A stretch of DNA of 22,804 nucleotides from Phycisphaerae bacterium (GTDB lineage Bacteria; Planctomycetota; Phycisphaerae; Phycisphaerales; SM1A02), in NCBI GenBank assembly GCA_018665385.1, contig JABJDN010000096.1, positions 1 to 22,804 of the forward strand. Reading direction: 5' to 3'. Under the pieces are notes generated by a model, which was not told the origin of the DNA, did no database searches, and saw nothing but the letters and a program-made list of their open reading frames with translations. The first letter of the stretch is position 1. Every line of letters starts with the position of its first letter. Positions 1-5,761 of the stretch are shown one piece after another. The translations under genes and the position numbers were made by a program.

Positions 1-348
1 AATTGTAAAGGTAGTCGTCCCGATTACACGATCGCCCCACTCTCGCAATATTCGTGCACAAAAAGCATGGAATGTTGTAACGGTTAACCCGCGTGCTTGC
101 ACTCCTCTCTCATCGAGTAACACTTGCACGCGATCTCGCATTTCTTGTGCGGCTTTATTGGTAAATGTAAGCGCAAGTATTTGCCAGGGAGCAACGCCTG
201 TATCTATTAAATTTGTAATTCGCTTGGTAACAACTGTTGTTTTACCTGATCCTGGACCTGCAAGAACGAGCAAGGGCCCGGTTGTGTGTACCACTGCCTT
301 TTGCTGCGCTTCCGTGAGAGTTGACGATTGTGCTTCCATGCTTTCCAT
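1..348 (-). CDS. uvrD: UvrD/PcrA-family DNA helicase, N-terminal part (runs off the window)
   Basis: Reading the minus strand from ATG at 348 gives 116 codons open to the window edge. Visible superfamily 1A helicase motifs are the Q-motif region LTEAQQKAV, the Walker A loop AGPGSGKTT (about residues 30-38), motif Ia LTFTNKAAQEM and motif Ib TFHAFCARIL. These are the nucleotide-binding and strand-contacting motifs of the UvrD/PcrA/Rep family, ATP-driven 3'-5' helicases of repair and replication restart. The visible part cannot separate UvrD/PcrA from Rep, so the symbol is a family label. A second in-frame ATG lies at 339. AAGG directly abuts the first ATG and would suit the second better, so the start is uncertain by three codons. 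The gene is divergent from nrdJ, and the rest lies left of the window. Confidence 0.9.
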   Translation of the reverse strand, partial: MESMEAQSSTLTEAQQKAVVHTTGPLLVLAGPGSGKTTVVTKRITNLIDTGVAPWQILALTFTNKAAQEMRDRVQVLLDERGVQARGLTVTTFHAFCARILREWGDRVIGTTTFTI

Positions 349-504
349 CCTTAAGTTGGCAGTGTAGTGTCATCGCTGAAAACATCTCTGATAAACCCTA
401 TTTATTCATCAGAAATAGACAAAACCCCTAAATTAACCCCCTAACGACAGGCTGTCCAGGTATCAGTAAAAATAGTGCCTGTTGTAAGTGCCGATAGAAA
501 CCGC

Positions 505-518
505 TTTTAACATTAAAA
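505..518. promoter_or_regulatory. AT-rich palindrome, copy 1 (candidate operator)
   Basis: TTTTAA, two bases, TTAAAA, preceded by CCGC. It is a near match to the palindrome at 667-681, about 162 bases further on. Two similar palindromes upstream of nrdJ suggest tandem operator sites. The regulator is unknown and the function is inferred. Confidence 0.3.
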
Positions 519-558
519 AAAAAGAGGTTCCAGATTTTGGGGTCTAGGGTATTGCAGA

Positions 559-645
559 CACAAGATGTGGTAGTACGATAAGCACTTGTGGAAGGAGCTT
601 TTGGTAAGCGCAGCAAGTTTGAGGGAACATGCGCTAAAACAAGTG
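559..645 (+). promoter_or_regulatory. Possible structured nrdJ leader with alternative pairings
   Basis: CACTTGT (583-589) can pair with ACAAGTG (639-645), enclosing GCGCA (608-612) with TGCGC (630-634). The same segment, as CTTGTG (585-590), can instead pair with CACAAG (559-564). The two folds exclude each other, which is how a switching leader would look. The arms are only 5-7 bases and no known riboswitch class was recognised, so chance remains likely. Confidence 0.2.
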
Positions 646-666
646 AAAACCACTGGTAGGAGCCGT

Positions 667-681
667 TTTTAACAGTTAAAA
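667..681. promoter_or_regulatory. AT-rich palindrome, copy 2 (candidate operator)
   Basis: TTTTAAC, one base, GTTAAAA: perfect 7-base arms, preceded by CCGT as copy 1 is preceded by CCGC. AAAAC (678-682) and GTTTT (687-691) form a second, overlapping inverted repeat. Copy 1 shares the core and the later word AGAGGTT, so an old duplication of a regulatory segment is possible. Confidence 0.3.
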
Positions 682-901
682 CGCATGTTTTAGAGGTTTT
701 GCAATTGGGTAATAAGAGGAAAGACATGAAAACGAAACAGAACGACAAAATCGAAACCAATTTCGCTAACAATTCTGCACCCATTTCAAACATTCAAAAA
801 CAAAGAAATACCTGTCCGACGGTGGACACATAACAACATAATTTTACAGCGATAACAATAAAAGTAACAAAGATAGAACGCACGGAAGCAAAGAACAACA
901 G

Positions 902-3900
902 ATGAAAATAACAAGACGATTCACAACATCAAATGAAAATGTTTGGGACTCAGTAGAGTGGGCAAACCGATCAACGAAAATTACAAATGCAGATGGCTCA
1001 GTCGTGTTCGAAATGAACAACGCCGAGCTTCCTGCAGAGTGGAGCCAACTCGCCAGTGACATTATGGTGAGCAAGTACTTCCGCAAAGCGGGAGTACCAC
1101 AACAAAACAAAAATGGCACACCAGAGTTAGATGCAAAAGGACAAGCAGTCACTGGACCAGAACGATCTGCTCGCCAAGTCATTCACAGGCTCGTCGGTTG
1201 CTGGAGAAGTTGGGGTGAGTCACATGGTTATTTCGACACCTCTGAAGACGCCAAATCGTTCTACGATGAATTGTGCTGGATGATGTTGCACCAAGTAAGT
1301 GCACCAAATAGTCCACAATGGTTTAACACAGGTTTAAACTGGGCGTACGGCATTTCTGGTCCTGCACAAGGGCACTACGTGGCTGACCCTGAAACTGGCA
1401 AAGTTGATCTTGCAGACGATGCGTATTCACACCCGCAGCCACATGCTTGCTTTATTCAATCTGTTAATGACGATCTAGTTGGCGATGGCGGCATCATGGA
1501 TCTCTGGACACGAGAAGCACGTTTGTTCAAATATGGTTCTGGTACAGGTTCTAACTTCTCAAACTTACGCGGTGGTGATGAACCACTTTCTGGTGGCGGA
1601 AAATCTAGTGGCCTCATGAGCTTCCTTAAAATCGGCGACCGCGCAGCTGGTGCAATTAAATCTGGTGGCACAACGAGACGTGCTGCGAAAATGGTTTGCC
1701 TTGATGTTGACCATCCAGATATTAAAGAATTTGTCAGTTGGAAAGTCCGCGAAGAGTTAAAAGTTGCAGCGCTCGTTGAAGGCATGAAGCACTTGTCGCC
1801 AGAGCAACGCAAGCGAGCAGAAGAATTAAACCTCACACTTGATTATGACTTCAACGGCGAAGCATATCAAACGGTTGCTGGTCAAAACTCGAACAACTCC
1901 GTACGTTTATCGCACGAATTTTTCGATGCAGTTGACCGCGATAGCGAATGGAATCTTATCCGCCGAACAGATGGCGAAGTCTCTCGTTCCATTCCTGCGA
2001 AAGGTTTATGGAATGATATTTGCGACGCTGCTTGGCACTGTGCTGACCCTGGCGTTCAATTTGATACCGCTATCAACGATTGGCACACCTGCCCTCAAGA
2101 TGGTCGAATCAATGCTTCAAACCCGTGCAGCGAATATATGTTCCTTGACGACACCGCTTGTAATCTTGCATCGCTTAACTTGTTGAAGTTCTACGATAGC
2201 GAAACACGAATGTTTGACGTCGACTCGTTTGAACACAGCATTCGTCTTTGGACTGTAGTCCTTGAAATTTCTGTGCTAATGGCGGCATTCCCTTCCGAGG
2301 CAATTGCACACCAAAGCTGGCGATACCGAACCCTTGGGCTTGGCTTTGCGAACCTTGGCGCTATGCTCATGCAAGCGGGCATTCCATACGACAGCGAAGC
2401 TGGTCGTGCGGTTTGTGGTGCTATTACCGCAACAATGACTGGCCGATCTTACGCGGTGAGTGCTGAGATGGCAGGAGAGCTTGGTCCTTTTGATGGCTTT
2501 GCTGACAACGCAGATGACATGCTTCGCATAATCCGTAACCATCGTAATGCTGCCCACGGTAAAACACGCGACTCAGGTGAATACGAAAAACTCCGTATCC
2601 CACCAGTACCAATCAATCATACTATGTTCCACGACGATTCCATCAACATCACCAATGCTGGCGATCTTCTTGGAAGAGCAGTGCAGGCATGGGACGAAGC
2701 GCTTGACCTTGGTGGTCGACATGGCTTTAGAAATGCACAAGTAACCGTTATTGCTCCAACTGGAACAATTGGATTGCTCATGGATTGCGACACCACTGGT
2801 GTTGAACCTGACTTTGCCCTTACCAAATTCAAAAAACTTGCTGGTGGTGGGTACTTCAAAATTGCAAACCAATCCATACGCCCTGCTCTTCGAGCGCTCG
2901 GATACAGCAAACGCAAAGTCGACAAGATGCTCCTGTATGTCATGGGCACAATGTCACTAGAAACTGAAATGCCAAAGACTGTCAAAGACGATGGTGAAAT
3001 CATCTCGCTGTTCAATTTCCTGATTGAAAGCGGGTACACAAAAGAAGAGTTGAGCAGCATCGAAAGCAACCTTCCGACTGTGTTCGATTTATCGTTTGCA
3101 TTCGGTGCTTGGAATATACCTGAACGTATTCTAAAATCTTTTGGTCTTACAAGAGAACAAGCAACGAACAATCCGTCATTCAACGGCTTGAAACTCTTTG
3201 GCTTAAACTCCGATGAACGTAATGAACTAAACCGCAGAGTGTGTGGTACAGGAACTATCGAAGGTGCTCCAAAACTGGATGACGAACACCTTGGTGTGTT
3301 TGATTGCGCAAACCGTTGCGGCGAAACGGGAGTTCGATATATAGCCCCAGAGGGACACATTCGAATGATGGCAGCTTGCCAACCATTCATCACCGGCGCC
3401 ATCTCAAAAACGATTAACTTGCCGAATGAAGCAACCACTGATGATATTGCGAATTCGTATTGGCTCAGTTGGGAACTTGGATTGAAAGCGAATGCTTTGT
3501 ACCGCGATGGCTGTAAACTCAGCCAACCACTCAACGCAAAATCAGATGTGTCCCTTGACGATGAAGAAGACAGCCTAGAACTTGCTTCAGCACAAGAAGA
3601 AATCATAACGGAAGTAGTCGCTGCTGCAGATATGGCTGCGAGCGACCAACCTCAAGTCATAGAACGCATCGTTGAAAAAATCATCGAACGCCCCATGCGT
3701 AAGCGACTTCCAGACACTCGTGACAGCATCACGCATCACTTCAATGTGGCTGGTCACGAAGGATATTTAACTGTTGGCAAATACATAAACGGTAAGCCTG
3801 GCGAACTCTTCATCACAATGTCTAAAGAAGGCTCAACAATCGGTGGGTTAATGGACAGCCTTGGTACCGCAATCAGCGTTGCGTTGCAATACGGCGTGCC

Positions 3901-4444
3901 AATTGAAAGCCTCGTGAGTAAATTTGCATACCAGCGATTTGAGCCACAAGGCATTACAACAAACCGTGATATTCCATTTGCAAAAAGCCTTGTTGATTAC
4001 ATCTTCCAATGGATGGGAATGCAATTTATCGAAGGCTACCGTGAAGCAAATATTCCAAAGCGTGTTGGCGCAAGCACATCAACGCAAGAAACAAAAATAC
4101 CAACTGCAGTCAAGGAGGACACACGATGGTCAAGCGATCCCACAAGTACAACAGTCCAGCCGTCAACGGCAATACCAACTGGTGGCATCACACCAACGGA
4201 CAATGTCGTAAAGGTGAAGACCGAGCAAATTACAATGCAACGCCAAGTGAAAATACAAGCTGCCTCAGTTTCGAACGATGGTTTGGAATCGAGCCAAATA
4301 GAACTCGAAGCATCCTCCCTAGACACAGCAATGTCCTCTATGCAAGGTGATGCACCAGCATGCACTGTATGTGGCACAATAACTGTGCGAAACGGGACCT
4401 GTTACAAGTGCATGAATTGCGGTACTTCACTTGGATGTTCATAA
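902..4444 (+). CDS. nrdJ: Adenosylcobalamin-dependent (class II) ribonucleoside-diphosphate reductase
   Basis: This 1180-residue cytoplasmic enzyme reduces ribonucleotides to deoxyribonucleotides, using a B12-generated thiyl radical, and so supplies DNA precursors without needing oxygen. Visible landmarks are HACFIQS with the probable redox Cys183, the catalytic Asn-Pro-Cys-Ser-Glu at 407-411 (the family's NxCxE), and APTGTIG near residue 619, typical of the alpha/beta barrel. A TSCPD-type domain lies at about 940-1045 (VAGHEGYLTVGKYINGKPGE to QRFEPQGITTNRDIP). A low-complexity Thr/Gln/Ser linker leads to a C-terminal Cys cluster (C1154, C1157, C1167, C1170, C1173, C1179) that probably binds zinc or shuttles disulfides. 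The length fits the long NrdJ form. The start ATG has only a weak, distant GGAAG (884-888). No nrdA/B genes are nearby. Confidence 0.97.
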   Translation: MKITRRFTTSNENVWDSVEWANRSTKITNADGSVVFEMNNAELPAEWSQLASDIMVSKYFRKAGVPQQNKNGTPELDAKGQAVTGPERSARQVIHRLVGCWRSWGESHGYFDTSEDAKSFYDELCWMMLHQVSAPNSPQWFNTGLNWAYGISGPAQGHYVADPETGKVDLADDAYSHPQPHACFIQSVNDDLVGDGGIMDLWTREARLFKYGSGTGSNFSNLRGGDEPLSGGGKSSGLMSFLKIGDRAAGAIKSGGTTRRAAKMVCLDVDHPDIKEFVSWKVREELKVAALVEGMKHLSPEQRKRAEELNLTLDYDFNGEAYQTVAGQNSNNSVRLSHEFFDAVDRDSEWNLIRRTDGEVSRSIPAKGLWNDICDAAWHCADPGVQFDTAINDWHTCPQDGRINASNPCSEYMFLDDTACNLASLNLLKFYDSETRMFDVDSFEHSIRLWTVVLEISVLMAAFPSEAIAHQSWRYRTLGLGFANLGAMLMQAGIPYDSEAGRAVCGAITATMTGRSYAVSAEMAGELGPFDGFADNADDMLRIIRNHRNAAHGKTRDSGEYEKLRIPPVPINHTMFHDDSINITNAGDLLGRAVQAWDEALDLGGRHGFRNAQVTVIAPTGTIGLLMDCDTTGVEPDFALTKFKKLAGGGYFKIANQSIRPALRALGYSKRKVDKMLLYVMGTMSLETEMPKTVKDDGEIISLFNFLIESGYTKEELSSIESNLPTVFDLSFAFGAWNIPERILKSFGLTREQATNNPSFNGLKLFGLNSDERNELNRRVCGTGTIEGAPKLDDEHLGVFDCANRCGETGVRYIAPEGHIRMMAACQPFITGAISKTINLPNEATTDDIANSYWLSWELGLKANALYRDGCKLSQPLNAKSDVSLDDEEDSLELASAQEEIITEVVAAADMAASDQPQVIERIVEKIIERPMRKRLPDTRDSITHHFNVAGHEGYLTVGKYINGKPGELFITMSKEGSTIGGLMDSLGTAISVALQYGVPIESLVSKFAYQRFEPQGITTNRDIPFAKSLVDYIFQWMGMQFIEGYREANIPKRVGASTSTQETKIPTAVKEDTRWSSDPTSTTVQPSTAIPTGGITPTDNVVKVKTEQITMQRQVKIQAASVSNDGLESSQIELEASSLDTAMSSMQGDAPACTVCGTITVRNGTCYKCMNCGTSLGCS

Positions 4445-4445
4445 A
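4417..4445 (+). promoter_or_regulatory. Candidate promoter inside the end of nrdJ
   Basis: TTGCGG (4417-4422), a 17-base spacer and CATAAA (4440-4445) form a moderate sigma-70-like pair. Transcription would begin near 4452, just where the structured segment starts. The boxes match consensus only in part, so this is suggestive. Confidence 0.3.
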
Positions 4446-4462
4446 CGTTTGGAGAGAACTGG

Positions 4463-4642
4463 ATGGGAGTTGATAATGTCGAAACACGGATGACTGACCA
4501 TGTTCCAGTAGGAGGAAGGAACTACCTACTAGGGCTGCGTACCGATGGAACGGTAAGCAGCCCATGTTTCCCTACTTTGGGGAACACCATGGACAGAGAA
4601 TTCGACGTATTCAATTGTGACCTTCGCCCAGATCAAGGATGA
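4463..4642 (+). CDS. Possible 59-residue protein overlapping the candidate RNA
   Basis: ATG at 4463 opens 59 codons ending in TGA, 18 bases after nrdJ. GGAGAG (4451-4456) sits six bases upstream, a good ribosome site. The product begins MGVDNVETRMTDHV, contains two cysteines (in SSPCFP and FNCDL), is hydrophilic and has no signal or membrane segment. I recognise no family. Against a real gene: codons CTA, CGG, AGG and GGG are frequent here but rare in the neighbours, the sequence is packed with hairpins, and 59 open codons arise by chance fairly often. If translated it would probably be co-transcribed with nrdJ. I think the RNA reading is somewhat more likely. Confidence 0.3.
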   Translation: MGVDNVETRMTDHVPVGGRNYLLGLRTDGTVSSPCFPTLGNTMDREFDVFNCDLRPDQG

Positions 4643-4699
4643 CCTGAGCAAACTGTGCGAAGTTCGCTCACATGAGTGAGTAAACTTCTTCTCTTCCCT

Positions 4700-4738
4700 C
4701 CCCCCGAGACGGACCCACCACCGTCTTGGGGGGTTTTT
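4700..4738 (+). terminator. Intrinsic terminator for nrdJ / structured RNA
   Basis: A 13-bp stem pairs CCCCCCGAGACGG (4700-4712) with CCGTCTTGGGGGG (4721-4733), with one G-T pair and an 8-base loop. Five T follow (4734-4738). It is the strongest rho-independent terminator in the window. Confidence 0.95.
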
Positions 4739-4852
4739 AATTGTGGTAGCTTGCGTGGTCTGGTCTGATTTTGTCAACAAGAACCAAGTGAAAAAAGCTG
4801 TTCGTCTTTATGATTTCTGATTCGATGCTACTCAATGCTAGATACAACAATG

Positions 4853-4883
4853 ACCTGACCACAAAGGGTTTCTGTGGTCAGGT
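4853..4883. other. 11-bp perfect hairpin upstream of nuoA
   Basis: ACCTGACCACA (4853-4863) and TGTGGTCAGGT (4873-4883) are perfectly complementary around a 9-base loop. No T-run follows on plus, and only a weak TTGTTGT follows on minus, so it is not a standard terminator. It ends 56 bases before the -10 box of nuoA and could bind a regulator as DNA or fold in an antisense RNA. The rest of 4739-4941 shows nothing clear. Confidence 0.5.
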
Positions 4884-4938
4884 ACATGCATCCCGTCGGC
4901 GTGGTAGATGGTGCTGTGTACCAGACCGCAGGACCCTC

Positions 4939-4947
4939 TGCTATAAT
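4939..4947 (+). promoter_or_regulatory. Extended -10 promoter of nuoA, implying a leaderless mRNA
   Basis: TGCTATAAT is a perfect -10 (4942-4947) with the TG extension. No good -35 lies 16-18 bases upstream, as expected for an extended -10. Transcription would start at about 4953-4956, on or next to the ATG at 4956. Confidence 0.6.
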
Positions 4948-4955
4948 ACCCACCT

Positions 4956-5333
4956 ATGGAACTCACGAATTACCTCCCAGTTATGCTTATAATTATCATG
5001 GCCGTTGGCTTTGGTATTGTGAATATTGTTGCATCGGGGTTGCTCGGTCCAAAACGTTCGGGTGATGTAAAAGATGACACATACGAATCTGGTATGAAGC
5101 CAATCGGTTCAGCTAGGAAACGGTTTAACATTCGGTTTTATATTCTTGCGATGACGTTTCTCGTGTTTGATATTGAAATTATATTCCTCTATCCTTGGGC
5201 TGTTGATTTCTCTCAACTTGCACAGGGCAGCGAGGAAGCTACATTATTCCTAGGTAGAATCCTATTTTTCCTAGGCACAAGTATTGTGGCGTACATCTAT
5301 GCTTGGAAAAAGGGTGTATTCAACTGGGATTGA
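4956..5333 (+). CDS. nuoA: NADH-quinone oxidoreductase subunit A
   Basis: The 125-residue product is a small membrane subunit of respiratory complex I (NuoA/NdhC/ND3), which couples NADH oxidation by quinone to ion pumping. Three hydrophobic helices are visible, at about 6-28, 61-80 and 92-115. The family signature is present: YESGMKPIGSA followed by RFNIRFYILAMTFLVFDIE, with the conserved acidic FDIE in helix 2. Length is normal. No ribosome site precedes the ATG, and the -10 box is only 8 bases upstream, so the message is probably leaderless. Usually nuoA leads the nuo operon. Here it stands alone, followed by a tRNA gene, so the other subunits must be elsewhere. The gene looks intact. Confidence 0.95.
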   Translation: MELTNYLPVMLIIIMAVGFGIVNIVASGLLGPKRSGDVKDDTYESGMKPIGSARKRFNIRFYILAMTFLVFDIEIIFLYPWAVDFSQLAQGSEEATLFLGRILFFLGTSIVAYIYAWKKGVFNWD

Positions 5334-5369
5334 TTGACTGATTTCATGTAGAATGCCAAACCGCAAACG

Positions 5370-5443
5370 CGGGGTGTAGCTCAGCTTGGCAGAGCGCTTG
5401 TTTTGGGAACAAGAGGCCGCAGGTTCAAATCCTGTCACCCCGA
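5370..5443 (+). tRNA. tRNA-Pro (anticodon UGG)
   Basis: A full cloverleaf is present: acceptor CGGGGTG/CACCCCG (5370-5376 with 5436-5442), discriminator A5443, D-stem GCTC/GAGC, anticodon stem CTTGT/ACAAG with loop TTTGGGA (anticodon TGG), a five-base variable loop, and T-arm GCAGG/CCTGT with loop TTCAAAT. CCA is not encoded. It reads proline CCA and, by wobble, other CCN codons. Confidence 0.97.
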
Positions 5444-5489
5444 CTTACTAATAAAGCCCTTCAATAGGAGGGCTTTATTAGTAAGTCGG
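5440..5489. terminator. 21-bp perfect inverted repeat starting inside tRNA-Pro; probable terminator
   Basis: Positions 5440-5460 and 5469-5489 are perfectly complementary over 21 bases, around an 8-base loop TCAATAGG. The inner part, AATAAAGCCCT with AGGGCTTTATT, looks like an ordinary bidirectional terminator with its T-rich end inside the extended stem. The left arm includes the last three acceptor-stem bases and the discriminator of tRNA-Pro, so the hairpin competes with the acceptor stem in the primary transcript. No T-run follows the full stem. Confidence 0.75.
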
Positions 5490-5670
5490 CAAAAGGAAGT
5501 GTCAAATCCTATTACCAAACTAGTTTCAAACACCTCAAAAGCATGCACATGGAGAAGAGCGAAGCGCCCATTACAGGCGGTGGGGCATACCCCATAGGGC
5601 GCCATTGATAAGGCATATCGCCGTTATAGGACGTGTTTATGCCTCAACGCGAATATTTAACACTATTTTA
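5490..5670. other. Intergenic segment with a T-arm-like relic and nested hairpin
   Basis: No gene is seen. TCAAATCCT at 5502-5510 repeats the tRNA-Pro T-arm (5425-5433) and is followed by a degenerate match to the tRNA 3' end, possibly a relic of duplication or integration. Downstream, GCGCCC (5564-5569) pairs with GGGCGC (5597-5602), enclosing TGGGG/CCCCA (5581-5585 with 5590-5594, loop CATA). The hairpin lies before the mapped promoter, so it is not in that gene's leader. Confidence 0.4.
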
Positions 5671-5699
5671 TTGGATATATACCTGTGCAGACTTATAAT
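5671..5699 (+). promoter_or_regulatory. Sigma-70-type promoter of the beta-helix protein gene
   Basis: TTGGAT (5671-5676), a 17-base spacer and a perfect TATAAT (5694-5699). Transcription would start near 5706. This argues against starts at 5699 or 5711 and supports ATG 5762, leaving a leader of about 56 bases. Confidence 0.75.
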
Positions 5700-5761
5700 T
5701 GAACTGGAAGATGCACGGTTTAAATGTAATTGAAAGCCAAGCGGAAGAGGTAAAAAAGAGA

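Larger units (their letters stand above)
349..901. other. Divergent intergenic region between the helicase gene and nrdJ
   Basis: I see no convincing gene in these 553 bases. A 121-codon minus-strand frame at 428-793 has no ribosome site and reads like non-coding sequence. The region holds two similar AT-rich palindromes (505-518, 667-681), pairings that could form a structured leader (559-645), a GACAG/CTGTC palindrome (446-456) and an imperfect TGTCC/GGACA inverted repeat (813-828). It must contain the promoters of both divergent genes, but I cannot name a clear -35/-10 pair. No cobalamin-riboswitch B12 box or NrdR box was recognised. Confidence 0.6.
4451..4738 (+). ncRNA. Candidate novel structured RNA behind nrdJ
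   Basis: By eye the segment folds into a nested structure. A closing helix joins 4451-4458 with 4689-4697 (one bulged base). A long-range helix joins 4468-4483 with 4601-4616; its core GTCGAA/TTCGAC is flanked by TTGA/TCAA across a 2x2 loop. Inside it, CCATGTTCC (4498-4506) pairs with GGAAC and ATGG (4581-4592, three-base bulge). Enclosed are hairpins AGTAGG/CCTACT (4507-4530) and GGGCTGC/GCAGCCC continued by TACCG/CGGTA (4532-4563). A hairpin GAAGTT/AACTTC with CTCAC/GTGAG (4659-4688) and the terminator follow. GTTTCCC/GGGGAAC (4566-4585) is a competing alternative. I find none of the tmRNA, RNase P, SRP or 6S hallmarks I know. It could instead be the nrdJ 3' untranslated region, or the coding sequence of the overlapping 59-codon ORF. 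Confidence 0.45.

Noticed and set aside
428..793. 121-codon minus-strand frame with a hydrophobic N-terminus
   Set aside because: No ribosome site, no recognisable family, amino-acid make-up typical of non-coding AT-rich DNA, and it overlaps the palindromes of the divergent promoter region.
349..901. Adenosylcobalamin riboswitch ahead of nrdJ
   Set aside because: A CCACTGG and a GGGAA are present but in the wrong order, and no B12 box was found.
2617..3606. 329-codon minus-strand frame inside nrdJ
   Set aside because: It is antisense to conserved nrdJ coding sequence, is rich in Ser/Arg/Pro as shadow frames are, and has no ribosome site or family.
4451..4738. tmRNA, RNase P, SRP or 6S RNA as identity of the structured segment
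   Set aside because: There is no tRNA-like end or tag frame, no GAGGAAAGTCC or ACAGAA core, no CGGAAG-closed SRP tip with its flanking loops, and no single long 6S-like rod.
4810..4992. 60-codon frame upstream of nuoA
   Set aside because: It runs through the 11-bp hairpin and the nuoA promoter, has no ribosome site and resembles no protein.
5403..5597. 64-codon frame over the tRNA-Pro gene
   Set aside because: It starts inside the tRNA and crosses the 21-bp inverted repeat; the overlap is accidental.
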